From positions 6,427 through 35,864 of the forward strand of contig DOIX01000122.1 of the NCBI GenBank assembly GCA_003511885.1: DNA of 29,438 nt. Direction: 5' to 3'. This stretch comes from Cyanobacteria bacterium UBA11153 (lineage in GTDB: Bacteria; Cyanobacteriota; Cyanobacteriia; Cyanobacteriales; Coleofasciculaceae). Below, in pieces: positions 1 through 8,304 of this stretch. Below the pieces are notes generated by a model. That model did not search any database. It worked only from the letters and a program-made list of their open reading frames with translations, and had not been told where the DNA came from. The position numbers and the translations under genes are program-made. Each line of letters opens with the position of its first letter. Position 1 is the stretch's first letter.

Positions 1-330
1 TCAACTGTCCACTGCTATAGATTCGGCTTCCCTATTTTTCGTCATATCTTGAAAGGCGTTAAGAATACTTTCATATATCTTTTTCTGAATGCTAAATCCA
101 AATTTACCGTGGCTATAATTTGTCCATAATTTATTGATCATTATAAGTTCTGTGCCAGGAAAACTCTTCATTTCATCTGGTCTGATCCAATCTCATTCTC
201 TCCGATTAACTACTTTTAACATAACTATATATGTCTCGTAATCTGCTTCTTCCCATCTTCCTTCTTTGAGAAGCATCTGTAATTTTGAATAATCGATACC
301 TAGATCTGATTTTAAATTATTGTTACTCAT
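1..330 (-). pseudogene. GUN4-domain protein, broken by an in-frame stop
   Basis: Reading from ATG at 330 down to TGA at 3-1 gives 110 codons with a TGA at codon 46 (195-193). Both sides of the stop match the GUN4 domain: before it 'LLKEGRWEEADYETYIVML', after it 'DWIRPDEMKSFPGTEL' and then 'LWTNYSHGKFGFSIQKKIY', which corresponds to the conserved W-x-YS-x-GRFGFSVQ-x-IY stretch. GUN4 domains bind porphyrins and stimulate Mg-chelatase; in cyanobacteria they are also found in small proteins and at the ends of Ser/Thr kinases. The part normally following the Q-K-x-IY motif is missing and replaced by about 20 unrelated residues, so the gene is interrupted and also shortened at its C-terminus. A sequencing error at the TGA is the alternative. 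The GUN4 match is strong; the loss of function is an inference. Confidence 0.75.
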
Positions 331-539
331 CGGTTTACTATTTTTTCTGAAAAATAGGACAGTTTATGGTCAATTCTTGGCTCGAAGCTACGGAAAAGTT
401 CAGTTCATTGATACTGACTAGGCTGATTTATTGGGATTGATGCCAGCCAAGCAAAAAGACAAGGAGGCAATCCTGACAACATTTTAACTATACTTGAGTG
501 GAAGAGATAAATATATGTATGTGCGATCGCAAATCAAAT
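331..539 (+). other. intergenic stretch with a possible decayed coding remnant
   Basis: In the plus frame ending at TAA 485-487, coding-like sequence is readable on both sides of a TAG at 419-421: 'GQFLARSYGKVQFIDTD', stop, 'ADLLGLMPAKQKDKEAIL'. The peptide looks protein-like, but I do not recognise the family and see no start codon or ribosome binding site. It may be the tail of a dead gene. No terminator or promoter is evident. Confidence 0.2.
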
Positions 540-1196
540 ATGTCAGAGTCTCCAGATGCCAGACAGTATGCCCCTGCCACCCTACGCAATCGAGAACCAA
601 TTTTGGATGTTCTCTGGCAATTTTTACCGCCAACTGGCACAATTTTAGAGATATCCAGCGGTACAGGAGAACACGCAGTTTTTTTTGCCCCTCGACTCTA
701 TCCTCGCCAATGGATTCCATCGGATCCCAATCCTCTGGCCCGAGAGAGTATTGCGGCTTGGCGGGAATGCCATCCGGCGGAAAACTTGCATTCTGCGATC
801 GCAATTGATGTCAGGGATTCAATTTGGGCAGTGGAAAAGGCACAATTACCAGAATCTTTATCAGGTTTGGATTTAATTGAGAATCCAATTAGGGCAATAG
901 TTAATATTAATATGATTCATATTTCTCCTTTCTCCGCTTGTCTGGGATTGATGGCAGGTGCTAAGAGAATTTTACCAAAAGGTGGGATATTATATCTTTA
1001 CGGACCTTTTAAAATTAATGGTAAACATACTGCACCTAGTAATGAGGCTTTCGATCGCAGTTTGCGAATGCAAAATCCAGAGTGGGGCGTGCGGAATCTT
1101 GATGAGGTGGTAGAAGTGGCAGGAGATCGAAATCTTTCATTTGTTAAGACTGTGAATATGCCAGCAAATAATCTTTCGGTAATTTTTCAGGCTTGA
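540..1196 (+). CDS. DUF938/UPF0585 class I SAM-dependent methyltransferase-like protein
   Basis: Predicted 218-residue cytosolic protein of the DUF938 (UPF0585) family, a Rossmann-fold SAM-methyltransferase relative whose substrate is unknown. The start 'MSESPDARQYAPATLRNREP' is the family's conserved N-terminus, which is why ATG 540 is chosen over the upstream ATG at 498. SAM-binding motif I is 'ILEISSGTGEHA' at about residues 35-46, followed by the 'WIPSDPNP' acidic-strand motif. The central 'NINMIHISPFSACLGLMAGA' and 'GGILYLYGPFKINGKHTAPSN' are also typical of the family. Length is normal and the frame is intact. No strong Shine-Dalgarno sequence precedes it. It stands alone, with decayed sequence upstream and a 436-bp gap downstream, so the context does not suggest a pathway. 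Confidence 0.85.
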   Translation: MSESPDARQYAPATLRNREPILDVLWQFLPPTGTILEISSGTGEHAVFFAPRLYPRQWIPSDPNPLARESIAAWRECHPAENLHSAIAIDVRDSIWAVEKAQLPESLSGLDLIENPIRAIVNINMIHISPFSACLGLMAGAKRILPKGGILYLYGPFKINGKHTAPSNEAFDRSLRMQNPEWGVRNLDEVVEVAGDRNLSFVKTVNMPANNLSVIFQA

Positions 1197-1632
1197 ATTT
1201 GAGGAACCTTAGTTTACATTACCCAAGATAGCAAATAATATCTTATCCGGTGGCATCCGTTTTGTAGGGGAGAATCATTCGGAGAATAAATCCTGCGATA
1301 AACCCAACATTTTCTCTCCAAATGCGTCTCCCTCTCTTGATGCTACTGATAGAAACAGACTGGATATAATAGCGTTTTCAGGAAACAAGGTTATCTGGGA
1401 CACAGACTTTAAAGGTGAGATATGATACCGTCACGAAAGCTTTGCCAATGGGATTGGCTTCGCTCCTACCGAAGTCAATCGCACTCTTCGTCAATAGACT
1501 TTTGTCACTACGGCTACCTCTGGTTTATGGAGCGATCGAGTCAAGTTATCTTTTGATATGATATAAGGTTCCACGATCCAACCTTACCTTTCTGTCTAGC
1601 ATCGTCTATCTTTAAAGAGAGAAGAGACATAT
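1197..1632. other. intergenic gap before the CBM20 gene
   Basis: No gene or RNA is recognised in these 436 bases. There are pieces of short cyanobacterial dispersed repeats (for example the 'gtaggggagaatcattcgg' stretch near 1264) and one GCGATCGA near 1532. The last bases, an AGAGAGAAGAGA purine run around 1615-1627, can act as ribosome binding site for the gene starting at 1633. The promoter of that gene should lie here, but I cannot place it with confidence. Confidence 0.4.
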
Positions 1633-3906
1633 ATGTATCGTTTTCAAGTAATCGCACACACCCAACCAGGATACTCTATCGGCATAGTTGGTTCAACTCC
1701 AGAATTAGGGGGATGGGATTTTAATAAAGCAGTACGTCTCAGTACAAATAAGAATAGCTATCCTTTATGGTGGGCAGATATTAATATTCCCTCCTCATCA
1801 GACTCCCACAACTACGAAGCAGTAGAATATAAATATCTCTTAATTCGTCCAGATGGCTGGGTGGAATGGGAAGGTTGGGGGACAAATCGTTGGATACCTA
1901 TCGAATGTAAATATCAAGACTCCACTATTATTGTAGATGATGGCTCTTACGGTCATATCCAACCTTGTCCTTATGGATATTTTAAAGAATATATGCCTAA
2001 AATTCCCCTACCTCAAGGGGAAAAAAGTCTAAAAATTGTCGTAATTGGTTCTTCTGTTGCCCTAGGATGTAGTGCCTGGTTATTAAAAGGTTGGGCTGGG
2101 CATTTAGAAGAAGTATTAAATCAAAAATACGGACATCAAATCATCAATGTCTCAGAATTAGGCGCAAATGTCAGCACTACTATTGACAGATTTCCCTTAG
2201 TTGTCGCACCTCAACAACCGGATATGGTAATTATTTCCCTTTCTCTGGGAAATGAAGGATTAGCTTACTGCCCTCACCACCAAAGAAAGGCAGTACAACG
2301 GCGTTTTGAAAGTGGATTGCAACAACTGATCAAAATGACCAAAGAATTGGGATCTATTCCCATTTTAGGAGGGCTATATCCTCACGGTGATTATAAGTAC
2401 GAACATAATTTGCTATTGAAAGATACCCATAATCGGATGGTAAATTGGGATGTCCCAATGCTAGATTGGCTTGGTGCTTTAGATGACGGAATGGGAAAGT
2501 GGAAACCAGGTATATCCTTCGATTTTGCCCACCCGAATAGCTTCGGACATAAATTGATGTATGAGGCGATTAACCTCAATCTTTTTGACATAGACAAAGA
2601 TAAATTACAGAAAGAAAAAGAACTCCTGACTAAGAAACAGGAAATACCCATCTACCGCGATAATTGGGGATTCCATCTGTTTACCTGCAAAGAAGAGAAA
2701 ACCTTACGAATAATCAATACATCCAAAAATACTTACACAATTGCACCCTATTGGCAAGAAGTCCAAACAGCAATTCAAAGCCAAGCCAGATTAATGTCTG
2801 GTATTTATATCGCCAAAAATCCATCATCAGGGATGCTTCCTTCCTTTGCCGTAAAAGAAGATGGCACAATCGAAACTACCGTAGATATTCCCCCCAATAC
2901 AGACATTGAATATCGCCCAACATTCCATCTATTTGCCCCAAAAGTATCCCAAATGTTATTCTATGATGGGAATTTGGGACTACTCAAAGAAAGCGATACT
3001 GCCCTCCGCATTGTTAACGAATCGAACAACGAATACAACATCCATCCCATGTGGAAAGAGGTAAGAAAAGCACTCCAAGAAATGCCCTCTGGTGTCTATG
3101 AAGATCCTCTGAATCCTGACACACCATTTACCACCATGATGATTAGCAAAGATGGCTTGGAAAGTCGAGTCAAAATGCAACCAAAATCATCAGTACTTTT
3201 CCAATACAAATGCAAATTATCAGAAATTAGCCGCGTCGCCATTCTACCTTTAGGCGATCGTTGTGCAGCGCGAATGCTACTGTATAAAATGCAGTATGAC
3301 GGCCCAGCCTTTCCCTTCGATTTAACCAGAACAACCAATCTTGGAGATGTAGCAGATATCATTGCCAACAATTTTACTGATATGTGGAATCCCCATTTAC
3401 TCCATTACAATGCCGAGGAAAAAAGGATATATCATCGCAAATGGAGTGGTTTATCTTTCGCCCATGAAGTGGAGGATGACGAAGATCCCGTCCATAATAT
3501 GTTTCCCATATATGAAAGAATGCGCACCCGTTACACAGCACGTTCCCAACGCTTCCTATATACCCTAAAACATTGCGATGAAGTACTCTTTATTCGTACA
3601 GGTGGGACAAATCGCGGTTATCTGCTAGATTTAGTAAATAAACTAGAAGTAAAATGTCAGGGAAAACCATTCCGGATTTTACTTATTTCTCTGCAATCTT
3701 CCGACGAATTTGCCGATATTCCTCATGTAATTCATTACAATTTAGAATTCAATCCCGATAAAATGTATGCGGATTTAGGTCATTGGATGTACTGCACAGA
3801 GATTATGCGGGGAATGCTGGAATCTTTGGGAGTATCTAGTAAAAACCTATTTTGGTGTCCGCCTAATCCGCCGAAGGAGGATCTTAAAGAAAAAGAAACT
3901 GCGTAG
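1633..3906 (+). CDS. three-domain protein: CBM20 starch-binding, SGNH hydrolase, DUF1796
   Basis: A 757-residue protein with no signal peptide and three modules. Residues 1 to about 115 form a CBM20 starch/glycogen-binding domain ('GIVGSTPELGGWDFNKAV', 'EYKYLLIRPDGWVEWEG', 'NRWIPI'). Residues about 130-320 form an SGNH (GDSL-like) hydrolase: block I 'VVIGSSVALG' with nucleophile Ser141, block II Gly177, block III 'LGNEG' with Asn207, block V 'DFAHPN' with Asp297 and His300. All four SGNH blocks are present. Two related beta-rich repeats follow at about 335-525. Residues about 530-740 resemble DUF1796, described as a putative papain-like cysteine peptidase: 'AILPLGDRCAARMLL' with Cys544, 'FPFDL', and 'FAHEVEDDEDP' with His611. 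An esterase acting on acylated alpha-glucan is a reasonable guess, but the substrate is unknown. Followed by a hairpin at 3922-3949. Confidence 0.8.
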   Translation: MYRFQVIAHTQPGYSIGIVGSTPELGGWDFNKAVRLSTNKNSYPLWWADINIPSSSDSHNYEAVEYKYLLIRPDGWVEWEGWGTNRWIPIECKYQDSTIIVDDGSYGHIQPCPYGYFKEYMPKIPLPQGEKSLKIVVIGSSVALGCSAWLLKGWAGHLEEVLNQKYGHQIINVSELGANVSTTIDRFPLVVAPQQPDMVIISLSLGNEGLAYCPHHQRKAVQRRFESGLQQLIKMTKELGSIPILGGLYPHGDYKYEHNLLLKDTHNRMVNWDVPMLDWLGALDDGMGKWKPGISFDFAHPNSFGHKLMYEAINLNLFDIDKDKLQKEKELLTKKQEIPIYRDNWGFHLFTCKEEKTLRIINTSKNTYTIAPYWQEVQTAIQSQARLMSGIYIAKNPSSGMLPSFAVKEDGTIETTVDIPPNTDIEYRPTFHLFAPKVSQMLFYDGNLGLLKESDTALRIVNESNNEYNIHPMWKEVRKALQEMPSGVYEDPLNPDTPFTTMMISKDGLESRVKMQPKSSVLFQYKCKLSEISRVAILPLGDRCAARMLLYKMQYDGPAFPFDLTRTTNLGDVADIIANNFTDMWNPHLLHYNAEEKRIYHRKWSGLSFAHEVEDDEDPVHNMFPIYERMRTRYTARSQRFLYTLKHCDEVLFIRTGGTNRGYLLDLVNKLEVKCQGKPFRILLISLQSSDEFADIPHVIHYNLEFNPDKMYADLGHWMYCTEIMRGMLESLGVSSKNLFWCPPNPPKEDLKEKETA

Positions 3907-3921
3907 TATAGTGAAAATTAT

Positions 3922-3949
3922 GGTTGGGTTTTCTTTTGTCAACCCAACC
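3922..3949 (+). terminator. perfect 9-bp hairpin after the CBM20-SGNH-DUF1796 gene
   Basis: GGTTGGGTT and AACCCAACC are exact inverted copies separated by ten bases (TTCTTTTGTC), 16 bp after the stop codon. There is no clean T-run after it, so it may be a dispersed repeat that also ends transcription. Confidence 0.45.
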
Positions 3950-4238
3950 TACAAGATTTGCGATCAAAACTCCAGCGAGCAAGATGCTCGCACTACGATA
4001 TATACAACCCACATTCCGCACTTCGGTTTGTAGCATGTCAAGTAATACGTCGATCTTGACCGAACATCAGTATTTTTACTGAGAATAATGCGATTTTGGT
4101 GATTTTATTGCTACCTCAATAGCGTAATCATCACGTATTACATTACCATCTGCGGAAAGAGGGATACAAAATTAACTGCTATCCCGTTATTCATAATTTC
4201 TATAAATAATCAAGTCAAATACAACAACATTGCTCTTT
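3950..4238. other. intergenic gap with short palindromes
   Basis: Nothing coding is recognised here. The stretch has a small hairpin (GCGAGC ... GCTCGC near 3976-3992) of the dispersed-repeat kind and a piece of repeat around 'cccacattccgcac' (near 4009). AT-rich sequence leads into the xisI remnant. Confidence 0.35.
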
Positions 4239-4521
4239 CGTTTGTCGCTGCATCTTGATAATAATTCACTAGTGGGAAAATAACAGACGAGTTTATGCCT
4301 GTCTTTTCCATGCCGAAATCCGCAACGACAAAATTTGGATTCACTATGATGGAATTGAAGATGGTATCACCAATGAACTTGTCGCTGCTGGAGTACCAAA
4401 AGAGCGCATTGTTCTCGCCTTTCATCCTCCACAAGTTAGAGAGCATACTGGAATGCCTTGGCGTAGCCTCTTCGAGTATGCTGTAATTGCGATCGCTCCA
4501 GAGAATGTATTAAGCTTATAG
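4239..4521 (+). pseudogene. XisI-like (fdxN-element excision controlling factor) remnant
   Basis: From TGG 4273 to TAG 4519-4521 an open frame of 82 codons reads 'WENNRRVYACLFHAEIRN', then 'KIWIHYDGIEDGITNEL', then 'VPKERIVLAFHPPQVREHTG'. This is the C-terminal two thirds of XisI, the protein family first named for control of fdxN-element excision in heterocyst-forming cyanobacteria and now widespread, usually next to XisH. A TAG directly precedes the TGG. Upstream scraps ('RLSLHLDNNSLVG' in another frame from 4239) suggest that frameshifts destroyed the N-terminus. Near the end, the extra residues 'PWRSLFEY' come from a piece of dispersed repeat (ccttggcgtagcc) inserted before the last residues. 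No XisH is seen next to it. The family match is strong; the gene is clearly dead. Confidence 0.8.
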
Positions 4522-4624
4522 AGCGATCGCTTCGCCCAACCCAGGCATCGCACCAAACAGACTAAAGATCCCACCCAGTTATGGTAAAAATGCAGTTTAT
4601 CTCTTTATCCCGTGAGGATTGATA

Positions 4625-5947
4625 ATGGTTTTATTATCCGGTGTTTTTAGGGAAACTCCTATTAACAGACAAGAAATTAATCAAAATATATTAGATATTG
4701 AAGATAAAACACGTACTAATCCACTTCCTTGGAAAGGTCAATTCTCCCCGCAGTTTATTGAAGCACTACTGGATAAATATGCAGATAAAAATAGTGTTGT
4801 TTTTGACCCATTCTTAGGCAGTGGAACGGTTTTGTATGAGGCGGGAAGATGTGGAATAGAAGCTTATGGAACAGATATCAACCCAGCCGCTTTTACCCTT
4901 GCTAGCATTTATCGATTTATCAATCTTTTCCAGAAAGAGCGTGAGAGATATACCAAGAGTTTTCTTAATCGACTAAAGATAGAGATGTATGATACGATGC
5001 CTCTATTCCAAAAAATACCCAAAGCAATTACTCCAAACGATCTAATAGATAAAGTTATAGCACTGGCATTAAATGTAAATGATGAAGATATTTTTATTAA
5101 TATACTAAATCAAGCATTAGTAATTATGCTCGATCTCTCCAACAAGGAAGTTACCCACAGAAGGATTTTCCATATTGCCGAACTTATAACTGATTTTGTG
5201 CAAAAATTGCCCTATAGTGAAAAGCCAATAAATGTCTATAATGTCGATGCAAGAAATGTGCCATTACAAAACTATAGCGTAAATCTTGTTATTACATCTC
5301 CCCCCTATATCAATGTATTTAATTATCATCAGCAGTATCGCACTTCTACTGAGGCACTAAACTGGAACCTTTTAGAAGTAGCCAAATCCGAGTTTGGTTC
5401 AAATCGTAAGCATAGAAGTAATAGATTTATAACGGTAATTCAATATTGCTTAGATATAGCATCTACTTTACAAGAGCTTTTACGGATATGTAAGGCTGAA
5501 AGTAGAATGATATTTGTTGTCGGCAGAGAATCAAATATTCGAGATACTCCTTTTTTTAACGGTGAGTTAGTAGCGGAAGTAGCTCATCGAGTCTTGGGAA
5601 TAAATTTAGATATGCGTCAAGAAAGAAGTTTCTTAAATCGTTATGGCAAAATAATTAAAGAAGATATATTACATTTTGTTTCCATAGATAAAATGGATAA
5701 TTATTTTGATTTAGATAGAGCAAAAACTGTTGCTATAGAAGCATTAGAAACTGCTTATTTACTAGCCGAAGATAAAGTAAAAGATGAAATCCAAGATGCT
5801 ATCGAAAAGGCAGGAAATGTCAAACCATCACCTTATTACAATCGGGACGAATCCCGTAACCAGGTGGATAAATTAAAATCTCATCATAATATTTTTAGCT
5901 TAAATGGAAGCGATGAAAAAGATGTCCTGTCAAGAGGCTACTTTTAA
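4625..5947 (+). CDS. site-specific DNA methyltransferase (N4-cytosine/N6-adenine type)
   Basis: A 440-residue amino-methyltransferase of the N4/N6 DNA methylase superfamily. SAM-binding motif I is 'DPFLGSGTVLYEA' from Asp61, preceded by 'NPLPWKGQFSPQFIEALL', which looks like motif X. Catalytic motif IV is 'TSPPY' at 224-228, the form common in N4-cytosine enzymes. The X-I-IV order and a long helical spacer (about 95-190) between motifs I and IV are visible, and the target recognition region probably lies in that spacer or after motif IV. ATG 4625 is preferred to the TTG at 4619 because GAGG (4613-4616) is correctly spaced from it. No restriction endonuclease is recognisable next to it. The next gene, 124 bp downstream, encodes a DUF4288 protein, so this may be an orphan methyltransferase. 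The target sequence is unknown. Confidence 0.85.
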   Translation: MVLLSGVFRETPINRQEINQNILDIEDKTRTNPLPWKGQFSPQFIEALLDKYADKNSVVFDPFLGSGTVLYEAGRCGIEAYGTDINPAAFTLASIYRFINLFQKERERYTKSFLNRLKIEMYDTMPLFQKIPKAITPNDLIDKVIALALNVNDEDIFINILNQALVIMLDLSNKEVTHRRIFHIAELITDFVQKLPYSEKPINVYNVDARNVPLQNYSVNLVITSPPYINVFNYHQQYRTSTEALNWNLLEVAKSEFGSNRKHRSNRFITVIQYCLDIASTLQELLRICKAESRMIFVVGRESNIRDTPFFNGELVAEVAHRVLGINLDMRQERSFLNRYGKIIKEDILHFVSIDKMDNYFDLDRAKTVAIEALETAYLLAEDKVKDEIQDAIEKAGNVKPSPYYNRDESRNQVDKLKSHHNIFSLNGSDEKDVLSRGYF

Positions 5948-6071
5948 ATAAGCTGTGGAAGATTGAAACTGGATATTGTCAAAAATATTAAATCGCTCAA
6001 AATCCTATCCCATTCCCCATCTTCACAATCGAATTGAGACGGAAACCAGCTTAATGAAAGAGGCAAATAAA

Positions 6072-6524
6072 ATGGCATATATTCCCAAAGATGCAAAATG
6101 GTATATTGCGGAAATCGTGATGGAATGCAAAATTGAGGGCGAATCCCAGAATGTGGTTCATGTTAATATCATTCTGATTCGTGCCGATTCCCCTGACGAA
6201 GCCTTTGAGAAAGCCCAAGAGTTTGGCAGAGAAGGTGAAGATTCATACCTCAATCCCAAAAATCAGCAAGTATCATGGTGCTATCGTGGTTTGCGAGACT
6301 TGAATGTTATCCACGATGAGTTAGAAGATGGTGCGGAATTAATGTTTGAGGAAAAAATTGATATCCCTGAAGAGCGAATCCAAAAAATGATCCATCCCAA
6401 GCATAAGTTAAATGTTTTTCGCCCAATTGAGCCAAGAGATTCATCTCAACCAAACTACGGTTGTCAGGAAATTATTGAGGAAGCACTCAAAATAATTGCT
6501 GATGACGCAGCAGAGAATAACTGA
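6072..6524 (+). CDS. DUF4288 domain protein
   Basis: A 150-residue acidic protein resembling DUF4288: 'KWYIAEIVMECKIEGESQ', then 'VHVNIILIRADSPDEAFEKA' and 'CYRGLRDLNVIHDELEDGAE'. This fits the family pattern of a WY-x-AE start, a strand pair, and an 'ADS-x-EAF-KA' helix. Its function is unknown. ATG 6072 is chosen because AAAGAGG (about 6057-6063) is a good ribosome binding site eight bases upstream; upstream in-frame codons look non-conserved. It lies on the same strand as the DNA methyltransferase, 124 bp after it, so the two may be co-transcribed, but no functional link can be shown. About 60 residues at the C-terminus, including 'HPKHKLNVFRPIEPRD', extend past the core domain. Confidence 0.65.
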   Translation: MAYIPKDAKWYIAEIVMECKIEGESQNVVHVNIILIRADSPDEAFEKAQEFGREGEDSYLNPKNQQVSWCYRGLRDLNVIHDELEDGAELMFEEKIDIPEERIQKMIHPKHKLNVFRPIEPRDSSQPNYGCQEIIEEALKIIADDAAENN

Positions 6525-6593
6525 GATTTTACAGTAATTTCATCGGCTATAATATCAGATGACTTATTCCTCTATATCACCTGTAGTTGTAAT

Positions 6594-6618
6594 GGTGCGT
6601 TAGCCAAGCTAACACACC
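6594..6618. repeat. short palindromic repeat, GGTGCGTTAG type
   Basis: GGTGCGTTAG, five bases, then CTAACACACC: an inverted repeat with one mismatch. A second, perfect copy of the same type (GGTGCGTTA ... TAACGCACC) is at 25218-25244. This is a dispersed hairpin repeat between genes. Confidence 0.6.
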
Positions 6619-6673
6619 CTACATATAAAAACTTGGTGCAAGTACTATCACTAAAATAAATTCAGGAAATAAC

Positions 6674-8164
6674 ATGAATCTTCCCTTAATTGATAGATCG
6701 CAACAACATGGCAATAAAATTGCAATCGCCACAACTGAAGGCTCCTTCTCCTATCAATATTTACTCCAAACTTCAGCCAAAATTGCTACCAATCTTCTCA
6801 ATAACACCAAAGATTTACAAGAGCAACGAGTTGCCTTTCTCATTCCTTCAGGATTTCAATATGTCGCCACACAATGGGGAATTTGGCGTGCTGGTGGCAT
6901 CGCTGTACCCTTATGTATTTCGCACCCAAAACCTGAATTAGACTATGTAATCGCCGACTCAGGTGCATCAATTATCGTTGCTCATCCTAATTTTGAAGCC
7001 TTATTACGTCAAATTGCCCAAGAGCGAAATTTACGATTTATTCTTACTTCAGAAAATCTCCCTGAAACAGTTAGTTTACTCCCAGAAATAGATATCGCGA
7101 GACGAGGATTAATTATTTACACTAGCGGCACAACTGGGAAACCAAAAGGAGTAGTGACAACTCATCAAAATATTCAAGCTCAAATTACTAGCTTGATTTC
7201 AGCTTGGGAATGGAAATCGGAAGATTCCATTTTGCACTTTTTACCACTTCATCATATTCATGGAATTATTAATGTACTATCTTGCGCTTTGTGGATTGGC
7301 GCTCAGTGCGAGATGTTAACTAAATTCGATGCCCAAATAGTTTGGCAGCGAATTATTGAAGGTAACTTAACGCTATTTATGGCAGTCCCCACAATTTATG
7401 TTAAGCTAATTGCCGCTTGGGAAGCCGCAGATAAAGATACCCAAAAAAAGATGTCCGCTGGCTGTGCGAAAATGCGTCTCATGGTTTCCGGCTCCGCTGC
7501 CTTACCCGTACAAGTATTAGAAAAATGGCGAAATATCAGCGGACATTTTCTCCTGGAGCGCTATGGTATGACGGAAATAGGCATGGCTTTATCTAACCCT
7601 TTACATGGTGAAAGGTTGGCAGGATATGTGGGTAAACCTTTGCCTGAAGTGGAAATTCAGTTAGTAGATGAAAGGGGAAATGTTGTATCTCCGGGAACAT
7701 CAGGAGAAATCCAAGTAAAAAGCCCAGGCGTATTTCTAGAATATTGGCAAAAACCAGAAGCAACCGCCAAAGCTTTCCGCGATGGTTGGTTTTGTACAGG
7801 TGATTTTGCTGTGGTGGAAAACGATAATTATCGCATCCTGGGGAGGATGAGTGTGGATATTATTAAAACTGGAGGTTATAAAGTTTCCGCTTTAGAAATT
7901 GAAGAAGTATTGCGCACTCATCCCCATATTCAAGAATGTGCTGTAGTTGGAGTTGCTGATTCAGAATGGGGCGAAATAGTTAGTGCGGCTTTAATATTGC
8001 AATCGGGAAGTAATTTGAGTTTAGAAACTTTGAGAAGTTGGGCAAAAGAAAGACTAGCCACCTACAAGGTTCCCACTCAAATTATGACTGTGGAAGAGTT
8101 ACCTCGCAATGCGATGGGGAAAGTGATTAAACCTAGCATTTCTCAGTTATTTTTAACTAGATAA
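6674..8164 (+). CDS. AMP-forming acyl-CoA ligase, malonyl/methylmalonyl-CoA synthetase-like
   Basis: A 496-residue ANL-superfamily adenylating enzyme that should activate a carboxylate with ATP and transfer it to CoA. The P-loop is 'YTSGTTGKPKGVV' from residue 149, the A5 motif is 'ERYGMTEIGM', A7 is 'DGWFCTGDFA', A8 is 'ILGRMSVDIIKTGGYKVSAL', and the catalytic lysine is K483 in 'PRNAMGKVIK'. The 'SVDIIKTGGYKVSALEIE' form of A8 and the short length are those of malonyl-CoA synthetases (MatB, animal ACSF3) rather than long-chain ligases, so malonate or methylmalonate is the likely substrate; this is an inference. CAGGA at 6663-6667 is the ribosome binding site. A strong hairpin follows at 8178-8208, and the gene appears to be a single unit. 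Confidence 0.85.
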   Translation: MNLPLIDRSQQHGNKIAIATTEGSFSYQYLLQTSAKIATNLLNNTKDLQEQRVAFLIPSGFQYVATQWGIWRAGGIAVPLCISHPKPELDYVIADSGASIIVAHPNFEALLRQIAQERNLRFILTSENLPETVSLLPEIDIARRGLIIYTSGTTGKPKGVVTTHQNIQAQITSLISAWEWKSEDSILHFLPLHHIHGIINVLSCALWIGAQCEMLTKFDAQIVWQRIIEGNLTLFMAVPTIYVKLIAAWEAADKDTQKKMSAGCAKMRLMVSGSAALPVQVLEKWRNISGHFLLERYGMTEIGMALSNPLHGERLAGYVGKPLPEVEIQLVDERGNVVSPGTSGEIQVKSPGVFLEYWQKPEATAKAFRDGWFCTGDFAVVENDNYRILGRMSVDIIKTGGYKVSALEIEEVLRTHPHIQECAVVGVADSEWGEIVSAALILQSGSNLSLETLRSWAKERLATYKVPTQIMTVEELPRNAMGKVIKPSISQLFLTR

Positions 8165-8177
8165 TTTTATATCCATA

Positions 8178-8208
8178 GATACCTGACTTCTCTAATAAGT
8201 CGGGTATC
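8178..8208 (+). terminator. 12-bp hairpin after the acyl-CoA ligase
   Basis: GATACCTGACTT and AAGTCGGGTATC pair over 12 bp with one G-U, closing a seven-base loop, 13 bp after the stop codon. Only a weak T-rich tail follows. It is probably a transcription terminator. Confidence 0.6.
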
Positions 8209-8214
8209 TAATAA

Positions 8215-8281
8215 GTTTGTAGTAAGCACTAAAGTGCTTGTAAACACAGGAAAAGAATGCACTAAAATGCCTACTACAAAC
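8215..8281. repeat. 67-bp nested palindromic repeat, copy 1
   Basis: Begins GTTTGTAGTA and ends TACTACAAAC, with an inner palindrome GCACTAAAGTGC. A second copy of exactly the same length and layout lies at 16969-17035. This looks like a member of a dispersed small palindromic family. Both copies lie directly 3' of coding or ex-coding sequence. Confidence 0.7.
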
Positions 8282-8304
8282 AATCTTAATGGAGTTGATA
8301 TAAG

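Noticed and set aside
1370..1435. Peptide 'NRLDIIAFSGNKVIWDTDFK' in the gap before the CBM20 gene
   Set aside because: Looks faintly protein-like but is short, has no start and is followed by a stop; no family recognised.
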